This document shows, one piece after another, positions 36,890-45,702 of a stretch of 64,000 bases of DNA (position 1 is its first letter; each line of letters begins with the position of its first letter). Source of the stretch: Rhizobium hidalgonense (lineage in GTDB: Bacteria; Pseudomonadota; Alphaproteobacteria; Rhizobiales; Rhizobiaceae); NCBI RefSeq assembly GCF_002914525.1, contig NZ_LODW01000059.1, forward strand, positions 310,001 to 374,000, read 5' to 3'. A program made the position numbers and the translations under genes. The notes under the pieces are model-generated. The model saw only the letters and a program-made list of their open reading frames with translations, did not search any database and had not been told where the DNA came from.

Positions 36890-37300
36890 TCAGCCTAAGG
36901 CGGCTCTGGTGACGTCGGGAATGGGCGTCGGGCGGCTGTCGGAAAGGCCGACACAGACCCAGACGAGCCCCGCCGAGGCGCAATGGGCGCCGTCGCGCTG
37001 GCGAAAGAGTTCGATCCCAAAGGAGAGGCTCGTGCGCCCGATTTTTTCGACCGTCACCTTGGCTTCGACGATATCGTCGATGTCGATCGGGTTGTGAAAG
37101 GTGAGCTCCGCCTTCTTCACGTGATAGGCAACACCCGATGAGGTGTGGCGGAAATGGCTGAGGATTTGCCGGTGCCGTAGGAATTCGACGACGGCATCCT
37201 CGCAATAGTCGAGGTAAACCGAGTTATGGACATGACCATAGATGTCGATGTCTCGCATCGAGACCCGGAAGGATGCTAAAGGCCTGTCGTCAACACTCAT
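36890..37300 (-). CDS. Hotdog-fold acyl-CoA thioesterase (4HBT/YbgC type)
   Basis: A 136-residue thioesterase. The active-site motif is RDIDIYGHVHNSVYLDYCEDAVVEFL, with the Asp/His placement of 4-hydroxybenzoyl-CoA thioesterase relatives (usual form D-x-x-G-H-V-N-N). It heads the ligase-thiolase operon, 22 bases upstream of the ligase. It is divergent from an MDR reductase gene, with only 53 bases between start codons, so the two transcripts probably share a control region. Confidence 0.87.
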   Translation of the reverse strand: MSVDDRPLASFRVSMRDIDIYGHVHNSVYLDYCEDAVVEFLRHRQILSHFRHTSSGVAYHVKKAELTFHNPIDIDDIVEAKVTVEKIGRTSLSFGIELFRQRDGAHCASAGLVWVCVGLSDSRPTPIPDVTRAALG

Positions 37301-37353
37301 GTGGTCACCGAAAATTGGTGGGCTGTTCTAACCGCTGTTGTCTGGGGGATGCA

Positions 37354-38322
37354 ATGCAATATCAGGCGGTCGTGCGAAAATTCGGGCCAGCCGAGGAGGT
37401 CGTCGAGATCGAGCGGGCTGCGCTGCCGGTGCTGCGCCGCGACCAGGTGCGGGTGCGTCTCTTAGCTCGGTCGATCAATCCATCCGATATCATCACCATA
37501 TCGGGCGCCTATAGCGGACGCACGACCCTGCCCTTCATTCCGGGGTTCGAAGCCTTCGGCGTGGTCGAGGCGTGCGGTGAAGAGGTTCATGGGCTTTCCC
37601 CTGGCACGCGCGTGCTGCCGGTGCGTAGCGCGGGCGGATGGCAGGAATTCAAGGATGCCGATGCCAGCTGGTGCCTTCGTGTTCCCGACACACTCTCCGA
37701 CTTCGAAGCGGCGACCAGCTATGTCAACCCGATGACCGCCTGGCTGATGCTGCATAAGAAGATCGGCCTTAAACCGGGCATGCGCATCGCCATCAATGCG
37801 GCCGCCTCTTCGATCGGATCGATATTGACCGGCATGGCGAACGCGGTTGGCGTGGAGCCGGTGGCGATCGTCCGCAGTGAGGAATCCCTCCAGCGCCTGC
37901 GCGGCCGGCTCGAGACCATAATCGTCGACAAAGCGGACGGCGATCTCGCAGGGGGACTTGTCGGCAGGTCCGGGCTCGACGCAGTGCTCGACTGCGTCGG
38001 CGGCGCGCGCGCCTCGATCCTCGCAGATGCGCTCAAACCCGGCGGGCATTTCCTGCATTACGGCCTGCTTTCAGGAGAAAGCATCCCGCCGTCATTCTGG
38101 GCCGCCCATTCCGACATTGCCTTTTCCTATTGTCACCTCAGGGAATGGGTTCATGCCGAAGCGATGGGCGACGTGCAGCACGCCTATTCCCAGGTCGCCG
38201 CGCAGATCGCCTCGAAGGTCATCGCGACCGAAGTGCGGGAGGTCTTTCCGCTGGAAGAGATCGGCGAGGCGCTGCGCACCGCCCTTCCCTTCCGGGCGGG
38301 TGGCAAGGTGCTGCTCGCCTGA
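37354..38322 (+). CDS. MDR-superfamily zinc-free reductase (enoyl reductase / quinone oxidoreductase-like)
   Basis: A 322-residue medium-chain dehydrogenase/reductase. The N-terminal GroES-like domain contains RLLARSINPSDIITISGAYSGRTTLPFIPGFEAFGVVEACG. The nucleotide-binding part is GMRIAINAAASSIGSILTGMANAVG. The structural-zinc cysteine cluster is missing, as in 2-enoyl-CoA reductases (MECR) and quinone oxidoreductases. The start at 37354 follows GGGGGAT; the open frame before it is non-coding. Its position opposite a thioesterase-ligase-thiolase operon suggests work on the same acyl-CoA intermediates. Confidence 0.82.
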   Translation: MQYQAVVRKFGPAEEVVEIERAALPVLRRDQVRVRLLARSINPSDIITISGAYSGRTTLPFIPGFEAFGVVEACGEEVHGLSPGTRVLPVRSAGGWQEFKDADASWCLRVPDTLSDFEAATSYVNPMTAWLMLHKKIGLKPGMRIAINAAASSIGSILTGMANAVGVEPVAIVRSEESLQRLRGRLETIIVDKADGDLAGGLVGRSGLDAVLDCVGGARASILADALKPGGHFLHYGLLSGESIPPSFWAAHSDIAFSYCHLREWVHAEAMGDVQHAYSQVAAQIASKVIATEVREVFPLEEIGEALRTALPFRAGGKVLLA

Positions 38323-38728
38323 TCGGGCAAGCACCAGCGGCGGTCGAATACCGAACGAGCAGCCAGGCGCCCGCCTCGTCCTTCGAAGGCCGCCTATAGC
38401 TGCGATCCGACAGGAAGATCCGTGTCCACCCCACACGGGATCTTTTCGTCGTACGACGAAAGGATACGTCGTGTGGCACGCCCCTCTGCCTGCGGGGCCT
38501 GGGCTCGCGCCATGTCGACCCGTCCTTCGGACCCCCACAGGTGGGGAGATCGTGGGGACCGGTTTGCCCAACCAACTCACCTCCCAATCACTTTGAGACG
38601 GTAGAGGGAGCGATTGTCCGACCACTTGCGGATCCCCCTTGTGGGTGAGATGCCCGCAGGGCAAAGGGGGTCGCACGCGGCAAAATGCCATTGCACTCGA
38701 TCGCCAAGTTTTCTGTGGTTCCTGCCGC
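38323..38728. other. Intergenic stretch rich in small palindromes
   Basis: No gene is seen. It contains a hairpin at 38417-38442 (GATCCGTGT ... ACACGGGATC), the palindrome TTTCGTCGTACGACGAAA at 38444-38461, and GCCCC / GGGGC arms near 38478-38500. It looks like a mosaic of short repeats, possibly another intergenic repeat family, and may also end the MDR transcript. Confidence 0.45.
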
Positions 38729-39643
38729 TTACGCAAGAGCTGAATATTTCTCTATATTGCCGGTCAGCAACTCTATGAAAAGATCCCTGGCAGGTTCGCG
38801 AACTGCTTTCATCCAGGCGACAGCGAGAGGCAATTTATGCATTGGTGCGTCGTGTTCGCGCGATAGCGGCAGATATTTCACGCCGCTTACCGCAAGCTTT
38901 GAGGTCCATTTCGGAACGATCGCCGACCCTATTCCAGCAGCAACGAGATTGATAATCGTCTGCTTTTCATCAGCGATCTGAGCAATCCTGGGACGCAATC
39001 CAATTTCGGAGAAGAGCTCCATCGTCAGATCATAGCTGTGGGGACGAGATCGTCGCTCAGGCACGATCATCGGCTCGTCTTGCAATTCCTGGACCGAAAC
39101 CTCGCATTGGCTGGCGAATGCGCTACGCTCAGGAACTGCCACCACCGCAGTTTCATAAAACAACGGTTTCACCACGAGCGAAGCGCTCATTCCCTCTCTC
39201 GGCCGGATCAAGATCAGATCCAGCCGCCCCGCCAGCAGCTTGGGGATCAATCGGATCGACTTGTCTTCGACCAATTGCGTCGTCGTTTGAGGCGCTATTT
39301 CGCGAAAATCATGCAAAAGCATCGGAACGAGACCGGCTGCGGCGCTATCGATTGCACCGATACGCAGTATCGGCCCCGCAGAGTGCTTTCTCGATCTGAT
39401 TTGGTCCGCGACCTCATCGAGGCGAGCAAGGACTGGCCTTACCTCTTTCAGTAACGCTACGCCGTCTTCTGTCAGGGTTACGCTTCTGGTCGTCCGGGTC
39501 AGCAGGCTCGTTCCCAACGATTCCTCAAGCAATCGCACATGGCGACCCAACGAGGCGGGCAGCAATCCAACGCTCTGGGCGGCTCGCCCGAAGTGTAGTT
39601 GTTCGGCGACGGCCGCAAAGCATCGCAGCTGCTCAAGTTCCAT
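38729..39643 (-). CDS. LysR-family regulator (TtuA-like by position)
   Basis: A 304-residue LysR protein. The N-terminal helix-turn-helix is MELEQLRCFAAVAEQLHFGRAAQSVGLLPASLGRHVRLLEESLGTSLLTRTTRSVTLTEDG, followed by a periplasmic-binding-like effector domain. It is divergent from a broken MFS gene and ttuC. In Agrobacterium vitis the order ttuA (LysR), ttuB (transporter), ttuC, ttuD controls tartrate use, and this gene sits where ttuA would be. It is intact, although part of its presumed regulon is broken. Confidence 0.85.
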   Translation of the reverse strand: MELEQLRCFAAVAEQLHFGRAAQSVGLLPASLGRHVRLLEESLGTSLLTRTTRSVTLTEDGVALLKEVRPVLARLDEVADQIRSRKHSAGPILRIGAIDSAAAGLVPMLLHDFREIAPQTTTQLVEDKSIRLIPKLLAGRLDLILIRPREGMSASLVVKPLFYETAVVAVPERSAFASQCEVSVQELQDEPMIVPERRSRPHSYDLTMELFSEIGLRPRIAQIADEKQTIINLVAAGIGSAIVPKWTSKLAVSGVKYLPLSREHDAPMHKLPLAVAWMKAVREPARDLFIELLTGNIEKYSALA

Positions 39644-39769
39644 TCCAGTATCCAGATTATATCAGATAATTATATAATTATACGGTTGTTAACCTGACGG
39701 CAAGCCGCTTCTATAGTGTTTTCGGCGCGCTGAGGACGCGTCAATCGTTCCGCTGGGAGGAGTTTTCAT

Positions 39770-40096
39770 ATGTTCGAAACGCGCGTAATGCGCAAAGTTA
39801 CCAGGCGCATCGTGCCATTCATTATGGTCTTGTATTTGATCGCGTTCATTGATCGCGTCAACATTGGTTTCGCCTCTCTGACGATGAACGCAAACATTGA
39901 AACGACCAACTCGATTGGCAATGTCGGCGGCTTTGTCGCGCCCTCGATGATCGGCTGGATCAAGGACACAACCGGACGCTTCGAGGGAGATCTTTACTTC
40001 GTTGCTGAGCTGTTGGTGGTCTCTGCTGCCGTCACACTGATCCTTTCGCGCACCGGACGCCGAGGTGCACATGCCAAGACATCGGCCCAACACTAA
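39770..40096 (+). pseudogene. Internally deleted MFS tartrate-transporter remnant (ttuB-like)
   Basis: The 108-codon frame starts like a full ACS-type MFS transporter (RKVTRRIVPFIMVLYLIAFIDRVNIGFASLTMNAN, helix 1). It then jumps at about residue 43 to what is normally the C-terminal end (NSIGNVGGFVAPSMIGWIKDTTGRFEGDLYF, then LLVVSAAVTLILSRTGRR). Family members are about 430-450 residues, so some 320-340 residues are missing by an in-frame deletion. The ribosome site GGGAGGAG just upstream is kept, so a short protein could still be made, but it cannot form a 12-helix transporter. Confidence 0.8.
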
Positions 40097-40117
40097 AATA
40101 CCGAATGGAAAATGACG

Positions 40118-41206
40118 ATGCGTGAATACAAGATTGCGGCCGTCCCCGCCGACGGTATTGGCCCGGAAGTGATAGCCGCCGGCCTGCAGGTTCTCGAAGC
40201 GCTCGAAAAGCGCAGCGGCGACTTCAAGATCCATGCCGAGACCTTCGACTGGGGGTCGGACTATTACAAAAGGCACGGCGTGATGATGCCGGCCGACGGC
40301 CTTGAGACCCTGAAAAAGTTTGATGCGATCTATTTTGGGGCGGTCGGCGCACCTGACGTGCCGGACCACATCACGCTCTGGGGGCTGCGCCTGCCGATCT
40401 GCCAGGGTTTCGACCAGTATGCCAACGTACGGCCGACCAAGATCCTGCCTGGCATTACACCGCCGCTGCGCAACTGCGGTCCCGGTGATCTCGACTGGGT
40501 TATCGTCCGCGAAAACTCAGAAGGCGAATATTCCGGCCACGGCGGCCGCGCCCATAAGGGATTGCCGGAGGAAGTCGGCACGGAAGTAGCGATCTTCACC
40601 CGCGTCGGCGTTACGCGCATCATGCGCTATGCCTTCAAGCTGGCCCAATCCCGGCCGCGCAAGCTGCTCACCGTTGTGACCAAATCGAACGCGCAGCGCC
40701 ACGGTATGGTGATGTGGGACGAGATCGCCGCCGAAGTGTCCAAGGAGTTTACCGATGTTGCCTGGGACAAGATGCTGGTCGATGCAATGACCGTGCGCAT
40801 GACCCTGAAACCGGAAAGCCTCGATACGATCGTCGCAACAAATCTCCATGCGGATATCCTCTCCGATCTGGCTGGTGCTCTGGCCGGTTCGCTCGGCGTT
40901 GCGCCGACTGCCAACATTGATCCGGAACGACGCTTTCCGTCCATGTTCGAGCCGATCCATGGATCAGCGTTCGACATTACCGGAAAGGGGATTGCCAATC
41001 CGATTGCCACCTTCTGGACTGCAGCGCAGATGCTGGAGCATCTGGGGGAGAAGGACGCGGCCGCGCGCCTCATGGCTGCTGTCGAACGGGTCACCGAGGC
41101 TGGCATCCTAACGCCGGATGTGGGTGGCAAGGCCACTACCCAGCAGGTCACCGACGCCGTCTGCGAAGCAATCGCCGGCTCCAACATTCTCGTGGCGGCC
41201 CAATGA
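40118..41206 (+). CDS. ttuC: Tartrate dehydrogenase/decarboxylase
   Basis: A roughly 362-residue beta-decarboxylating dehydrogenase of the isopropylmalate/isocitrate family. The N-terminus is KIAAVPADGIGPEVIAAGLQVLEAL. LPICQGFDQYANVRPTKILPG and VIVRENSEGEYSGHGGR are typical of tartrate dehydrogenases (TtuC/YeaU), and the metal-binding part is NLHADILSDLAGALAGSLGVAPTANI. It acts on L-tartrate, meso-tartrate or D-malate with NAD and Mn. Start 40118 is preferred (GGAAAA about 6 bases upstream); ATG 40112 is an alternative. It is flanked by a deleted transporter gene and a broken ttuD, so its present role may be on D-malate or on tartrate entering by another route. Confidence 0.9.
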   Translation: MREYKIAAVPADGIGPEVIAAGLQVLEALEKRSGDFKIHAETFDWGSDYYKRHGVMMPADGLETLKKFDAIYFGAVGAPDVPDHITLWGLRLPICQGFDQYANVRPTKILPGITPPLRNCGPGDLDWVIVRENSEGEYSGHGGRAHKGLPEEVGTEVAIFTRVGVTRIMRYAFKLAQSRPRKLLTVVTKSNAQRHGMVMWDEIAAEVSKEFTDVAWDKMLVDAMTVRMTLKPESLDTIVATNLHADILSDLAGALAGSLGVAPTANIDPERRFPSMFEPIHGSAFDITGKGIANPIATFWTAAQMLEHLGEKDAAARLMAAVERVTEAGILTPDVGGKATTQQVTDAVCEAIAGSNILVAAQ

Positions 41207-41212
41207 CGTGAA

Positions 41213-41415
41213 ATGACGCGTTCGCCCGGGATGTGCTGCGCCGGATATTCGATGTAGCGGTTGCGAGCGCCGACCCTGCGAACGTTGTCACGCAGCATTT
41301 TCCGATCGCTCTAAGGGCAGATGCATCGTCGTCGGCGCGGGAAAAGGCGTCTGCCGCCATGGCCGTAGCGCTCGATGCGGTATGGAGCGACGTCGATCTC
41401 ACCAGTGTCGGATAA
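41213..41415 (+). pseudogene. ttuD (hydroxypyruvate reductase / glycerate kinase) N-terminal remnant
   Basis: About 65 codons read DAFARDVLRRIFDVAVASADPANVVTQHFPIALRAD, then KASAAMAVALDAVW, resembling the N-terminus of TtuD-type MOFRL proteins. The usual VVGAGKA motif is found only by changing frame at about 41328-41350 (GTC GTC GGC GCG GGA AAA in the neighbouring frame). There is no good in-frame start, and the reading stops at 41415, where the remaining 350 or so residues are missing. It is therefore a truncated, frameshifted stub. Confidence 0.65.
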
Positions 41416-41453
41416 AAAACCCGGGCGCAGCCGTAGCTACGCCCGGGCAAAAA
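41416..41453 (-). terminator. katG terminator
   Basis: Read on the minus strand: GCCCGGGCG, loop, CGCCCGGG, then TTTTTT, directly after the katG stop codon. It also has an A/T run on the other side. Confidence 0.85.
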
Positions 41454-41462
41454 TGCGGCCGA

Positions 41463-43649
41463 TCAGACGAGGTCGAAGCGGTCGGCGTTCATGACCTTGT
41501 TCCAGGCGGCGACGAAGTCCTTGACGAACTTCTGCTTGGCGTCAGCCTGGCCGTAGACTTCGGCGAAGGCACGAAGCTGCGAATGCGAGCCGAAGATCAG
41601 ATCGACGCGGGTGCCGGTCCATTTGGCAGCACCCGTCTTGCGGTCGCGGCCTTCATAGACGCCGTCCTTGCCGGCGGCCGGAACCCACTGCGTGGCCATG
41701 TCGAGCAGGTTGACGAAGAAGTCGTTCGTCAGCGTCTCGGGGCGCGAGGTGAAGACGCCGTGCTCCGGGTTGCCTGCCTTCAGCACGCGCAGGCCGCCGA
41801 CGAGGACAGTCATTTCGGGACCGGTCAGCGTCAGGAGCTGCGCGCGGTCGACGAGTGCTTCTTCCGGCTTCATGAACTGATGGCGCTTGCCGTTCACATA
41901 GTTGCGGAAGCCATCGATACGCGGCTCGAGTGCTGCGAAGGAATGCGCGTCAGTCTGGGCTTCGGAAGCATCCGCACGGCCCGGCGTGAAAGGCACGCTG
42001 ATGGCGTTGCCGCCGGCAGCTGCCGCCTTTTCGACGCCGGCAGCGCCGGCAAGCACGATCAGGTCGGCAAGCGAGATCCTTTTGCCGCCAGTCTGCGCGG
42101 CGTTGAAGTCCTTCTGGAGGCCTTCGAGAACACCGAGAACCTTAGCGAGCTGGGCTGGCTGGTTGGCGTCCCAATCCTTCTGCGGAGCGAGGCGAATGCG
42201 CGCGCCGTTGGCGCCACCGCGCTTGTCGGAACCGCGGAAGGTCGAGGCCGACGCCCAGGCGGTCGAAACCAGTTCCTGGACGCTGAGGCCCGTCGCCAGA
42301 ACCTTTGCCTTCAGCTCGGCAATGTCTTTGTCGTCGATCAGCGGATGGTCGACGGCCGGGATCACGTCCTGCCAGATCAGGTCTTCGGCCGGAACCTCGG
42401 GGCCGAGGTAGCGCACCTTCGGGCCCATGTCGCGGTGGGTCAGCTTGAACCAGGCGCGGGCGAAAGCGTCGGCGAACTCGCCGGGATTTTCAAGGAAGCG
42501 GCGCGAGATCTTCTCGTAGATCGGATCGAAACGCAGCGCCAGATCGCTGGTCAGCATGGTCGGCAGATGTTTCTTGCCGGCGTCAAAGGCATCCGGAATG
42601 GAGGCTTCGGCGTTCTTGGCCTGCCACTGCTTGGCTCCGGCCGGGCTCGTCGTCAGCTCCCATTCGAAGGCGAAGAGGTTTTCGAAGAAGTGGTTGCTCC
42701 ACTTGGTTGGCGTCTGCGACCAGGTGACTTCGAGGCCAGCGGTAATGGCATCCTTGCCGACGCCGGTGCCGAAGGAGCTTTTCCAGCCAAGGCCCTGGTC
42801 CTCGATCGCGCCGCCTTCCGGCTCGGCGCCGATCAGGGACGGATCGCCGGCCCCATGCGTCTTGCCGAAGGTGTGGCCGCCGGCGATCAGCGCCACGGTC
42901 TCTTCGTCGTTCATCGCCATGCGGGCGAAGGTTTCGCGGATGTCGCGGGCCGAAGAGAGCGGATCGGAATTGCCGTTCGGGCCCTCGGGGTTGACGTAGA
43001 TGAGCCCCATCTGCACGGCGCCGAGCGGTTCCGCCAGCTGGCGTTCGCCGCTGTAGCGCTCGTCGCCGAGCCAGGTGCCTTCAGGACCCCAGTAGAGTTC
43101 TTCCGGCTCCCAGACGTCGGCGCGGCCGCCGGCGAAACCAAAGGTCTTGAAGCCCATGGATTCGAGCGCGACGTTGCCGGTGAGGATCAGGAGGTCGGCC
43201 CAGGAGATGCGGTTGCCGTATTTCTGCTTGATTGGCCAGAGCAGGCGACGGGCCTTGTCGAGGTTGGCATTGTCAGGCCAGCTGTTCAGCGGCGCAAAGC
43301 GCTGCTGACCCTGACCGGCGCCGCCGCGCCCGTCGGTGATGCGGTAGGTTCCGGCGCTGTGCCAGGCCATGCGGATGAACAGACCGCCGTAATGACCGAA
43401 GTCGGCCGGCCACCAATCCTGCGAATCCGTCATCAGCGCGTGAAGATCCTGCTTCAGCGCATCGAGATCGAGCTTCTTGAACTCTTCGGCATAGTCGAAG
43501 GCCTGGCCGAGCGGATCTGCGCGGCCGGAATTGTGATGAAGAATCTGCACGTTCAGCTGGTTCGGCCACCAATCGCGGTTCGTCCGCGCGGTCGGAGCCT
43601 TGTGATGGGCAACAGGACATTTGCCTGCGCTGTCAGTGGGATTGTCCAT
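41463..43649 (-). CDS. katG: Catalase-peroxidase KatG
   Basis: A 728-residue bifunctional heme catalase-peroxidase. The distal heme site is FIRMAWHSAGTYRITDGRGGA (Arg, Trp, His), with the Tyr of the Met-Tyr-Trp adduct in MGLIYVNPEGPNG, and the proximal site is ETVALIAGGHTFGKTHGA. Both halves of the duplicated peroxidase fold are present at full family length. The start at 43649 follows AAGGAGA. It is divergent from oxyR. In R. etli the single detectable catalase is KatG, encoded beside oxyR on a plasmid, so this gene is probably the main defence against H2O2. Confidence 0.98.
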   Translation of the reverse strand: MDNPTDSAGKCPVAHHKAPTARTNRDWWPNQLNVQILHHNSGRADPLGQAFDYAEEFKKLDLDALKQDLHALMTDSQDWWPADFGHYGGLFIRMAWHSAGTYRITDGRGGAGQGQQRFAPLNSWPDNANLDKARRLLWPIKQKYGNRISWADLLILTGNVALESMGFKTFGFAGGRADVWEPEELYWGPEGTWLGDERYSGERQLAEPLGAVQMGLIYVNPEGPNGNSDPLSSARDIRETFARMAMNDEETVALIAGGHTFGKTHGAGDPSLIGAEPEGGAIEDQGLGWKSSFGTGVGKDAITAGLEVTWSQTPTKWSNHFFENLFAFEWELTTSPAGAKQWQAKNAEASIPDAFDAGKKHLPTMLTSDLALRFDPIYEKISRRFLENPGEFADAFARAWFKLTHRDMGPKVRYLGPEVPAEDLIWQDVIPAVDHPLIDDKDIAELKAKVLATGLSVQELVSTAWASASTFRGSDKRGGANGARIRLAPQKDWDANQPAQLAKVLGVLEGLQKDFNAAQTGGKRISLADLIVLAGAAGVEKAAAAGGNAISVPFTPGRADASEAQTDAHSFAALEPRIDGFRNYVNGKRHQFMKPEEALVDRAQLLTLTGPEMTVLVGGLRVLKAGNPEHGVFTSRPETLTNDFFVNLLDMATQWVPAAGKDGVYEGRDRKTGAAKWTGTRVDLIFGSHSQLRAFAEVYGQADAKQKFVKDFVAAWNKVMNADRFDLV

Positions 43650-43793
43650 GATCGTCTCCTTCATTGCTTGATCTGTCTGCCGTTTAAAAAGATGAGCCGG
43701 GCCGGCGCCCTACTCTCTCCCCTGAAGTCTTCATATCGGAAGCGTTCAATAATTTTAAGTTGGATTTACTGATTGCTGCGATAAGCTGAGCTT

Positions 43794-44708
43794 ATGAAGA
43801 ATCTTACCCTGAAACAGCTACGCTATTTTGAAGCCCTGGCAAGGGACGGCCGCTTCCGCCGCGCCGCCGATGCCTGCGCCATCTCCCAGCCGGCGCTCTC
43901 CATGCAGATCAAGGAACTCGAGCAGGAGTTGGGCAGCGAGCTCTTCGAGCGCAGCGCACGCCAGGTGAAGCTCACCCCGTTCGGCCAGACCTTTGCGCTC
44001 AGGGTCCGCGACATCCTGCGAGCGGTGGACGAATTGGGAGAATTTGCCCGTGCCTCGCGCGATTCCTTCCTCATGCGGCTGCGCATCGGCATCATCCCGA
44101 CGATCGCGCCCTATCTGCTGCCGGCGATTATAAACGATCTCAACAAAAGCTTCGCCGGAATTCAGATCGATGTGCGCGAGACGCAGACGGGCAAGCTGGT
44201 TCACGAACTGGCGCAGGGCCAGCTCGACATGGCGATCGTCGCGCTGCCGGTGTCGGAACCCTCGCTGACCGAACTCGAGCTTTTCCGGGAAGAATTCGTG
44301 CTGGTGAGGCGGCAGGAGGATGGAGACAAGCCGGTGCCCGAGCGCGAGGCGCTGCGCGAAATGCGGCTGCTGCTGCTCGAAGAGGGCCACTGCTTCCGCG
44401 ACCAGGCACTGTCCTTCTGCAAGGTCGGGCCCGCCCGTCCTCGGGAGATCATGGAAGGCAGCTCGCTCTCCACCCTCGTCCAGATGGTCGGCGCCGGCAT
44501 CGGCGTCACGTTGATCCCGGAAATGGCCGTTCCCGTCGAAACGCGCTCGGCCCAGGTTTCGATCTCCCGCTTCCCGTCGCCGCAGCCGTCGCGAACGATC
44601 GGCATGGTCTGGCGCAATTCAACGCCGATGGCCAAACAGCTGCAGGAGGTGGCCGAGGCGGTGCGCCGCTCGGCCGAAGCGATGCGGGAACAGCATGCGG
44701 GTGGGTGA
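43794..44708 (+). CDS. oxyR: Hydrogen-peroxide-sensing regulator OxyR
   Basis: A 304-residue LysR regulator. The DNA-binding part is LTLKQLRYFEALARDGRFRRAADACAISQPALSMQIKELEQELGSELFERSARQVKLT. The two redox cysteines are in LEEGHCFRDQALSFCKVG, matching Cys199 and Cys208 of E. coli OxyR with the same spacing. It is divergent from katG across 144 bases and should activate it after oxidation by H2O2. Confidence 0.95.
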   Translation: MKNLTLKQLRYFEALARDGRFRRAADACAISQPALSMQIKELEQELGSELFERSARQVKLTPFGQTFALRVRDILRAVDELGEFARASRDSFLMRLRIGIIPTIAPYLLPAIINDLNKSFAGIQIDVRETQTGKLVHELAQGQLDMAIVALPVSEPSLTELELFREEFVLVRRQEDGDKPVPEREALREMRLLLLEEGHCFRDQALSFCKVGPARPREIMEGSSLSTLVQMVGAGIGVTLIPEMAVPVETRSAQVSISRFPSPQPSRTIGMVWRNSTPMAKQLQEVAEAVRRSAEAMREQHAGG

Positions 44709-44848
44709 CGGACGACAGTACGGTTGGCGCCCAAGACCTCTTCTCACAAAGCGAGGGCTGCCGGGCCGCATCACTTCACACGATGGCCATCGTATCAATC
44801 CGTCGACACTACGACCCGCCAGGCTGCACCTTTGACAACAAGGACCAA

Positions 44849-44882
44849 AGCGTCGGAACGAATCTGAAAGATGCGACGCTTC
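44849..44882. repeat. Partial RIME-type element
   Basis: AAAGCGTCGGAAC and GCGACGCTT pair around GAATCTGAAAGAT, the same stem-loop theme as the second half of the element at 20785-20914. It lies between the convergent oxyR and panB genes and may act as their terminator. Confidence 0.55.
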
Positions 44883-45702
44883 AGGAACGGCGCTTGAACG
44901 TATGCTCCGCAGCCGGAAATTTTCGCGACCTGACGTCGTCGGCATAGGCGGAGGCGGCTGCGGCGATCCTCTTGCCGAGTTCGTCGTAGCGCTTGACGAA
45001 ACGGGGGGTGAAATCGTTGAACAGCCCCAGAATGTCGTCTGACACCAGAACCTGGCCGTCGCAGGCGGAGGACGCGCCGATACCGATGGACGGTATGTGG
45101 ATGGCCGAAGTCACCTCTCGGGCGAGCGGTTCCACCGTGCCTTCGACGACGACGGCAAAGGCGCCCGAGCCGCCGATCGCGTGCGCGTCACGCCTGATCT
45201 TCGACGTCTCGTGTTCGGTATGGCCGACGGAGCGATAGCCGCCTGCAGTTTGCACCTGCTGCGGCATCAGGCCGATATGCCCCATGACCGGGATGCCCCG
45301 CTTCGTCAGAAAGGCGATCGTCTCGGCCATCTCCTCGCCGCCTTCCAGTTTGACCGCATCGCAGCCGGTTTCCTGCAGGATGCGGACGGCATTGCGGAAG
45401 GCGACCTCTTTCGATTCCTGATAGGTTCCGAACGGCATGTCGACGACGACGCAGGCCTTGGCGACGCCGCGCATCACCGCCTTGCCATGGGCGATCATCA
45501 TCTCGAGCGTGACGCCGATGGTGGTCTCCATGCCGTAGAGCACCATGCCGAGCGAATCCCCGACCAGCAGGAGGTCGCAATGCTCATCCAGCAACCGCGC
45601 CATCGGCGTCGTATAGGCGGTCAGGCAGACGATCGGTTTGCCGCCCTTCATGGCTGAGATGCGGGTCGGCGTCAGACGCTTTTGAGATCCGGTGGCGCTC
45701 AT
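44881..45702 (-). CDS. panB: 3-methyl-2-oxobutanoate hydroxymethyltransferase
   Basis: A 273-residue PanB, the first enzyme of pantothenate synthesis, which transfers a hydroxymethyl group from methylene-THF to 2-oxoisovalerate. Motifs are MVCLTAY-like PIVCLTAYTTPMARLLDEHCDLLLVGDSLGMVLYG, then MPFGTYQ, VKLEGGEEM, MGHIGLMPQ and GIGIGA-like SIGIGASSACDGQVLV. The start at 45702 follows GGGGAG and overlaps the panC stop by 4 bases (ATGA), so the two are translationally coupled. In R. etli and R. leguminosarum panCB are plasmid-borne and needed for growth without pantothenate. Confidence 0.97.
   Translation of the reverse strand: MSATGSQKRLTPTRISAMKGGKPIVCLTAYTTPMARLLDEHCDLLLVGDSLGMVLYGMETTIGVTLEMMIAHGKAVMRGVAKACVVVDMPFGTYQESKEVAFRNAVRILQETGCDAVKLEGGEEMAETIAFLTKRGIPVMGHIGLMPQQVQTAGGYRSVGHTEHETSKIRRDAHAIGGSGAFAVVVEGTVEPLAREVTSAIHIPSIGIGASSACDGQVLVSDDILGLFNDFTPRFVKRYDELGKRIAAAASAYADDVRSRKFPAAEHTFKRRS

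Noticed and set aside
41382..43772. 796-codon open frame opposite katG
   Set aside because: It is the antisense shadow of katG, whose motifs are unmistakable.
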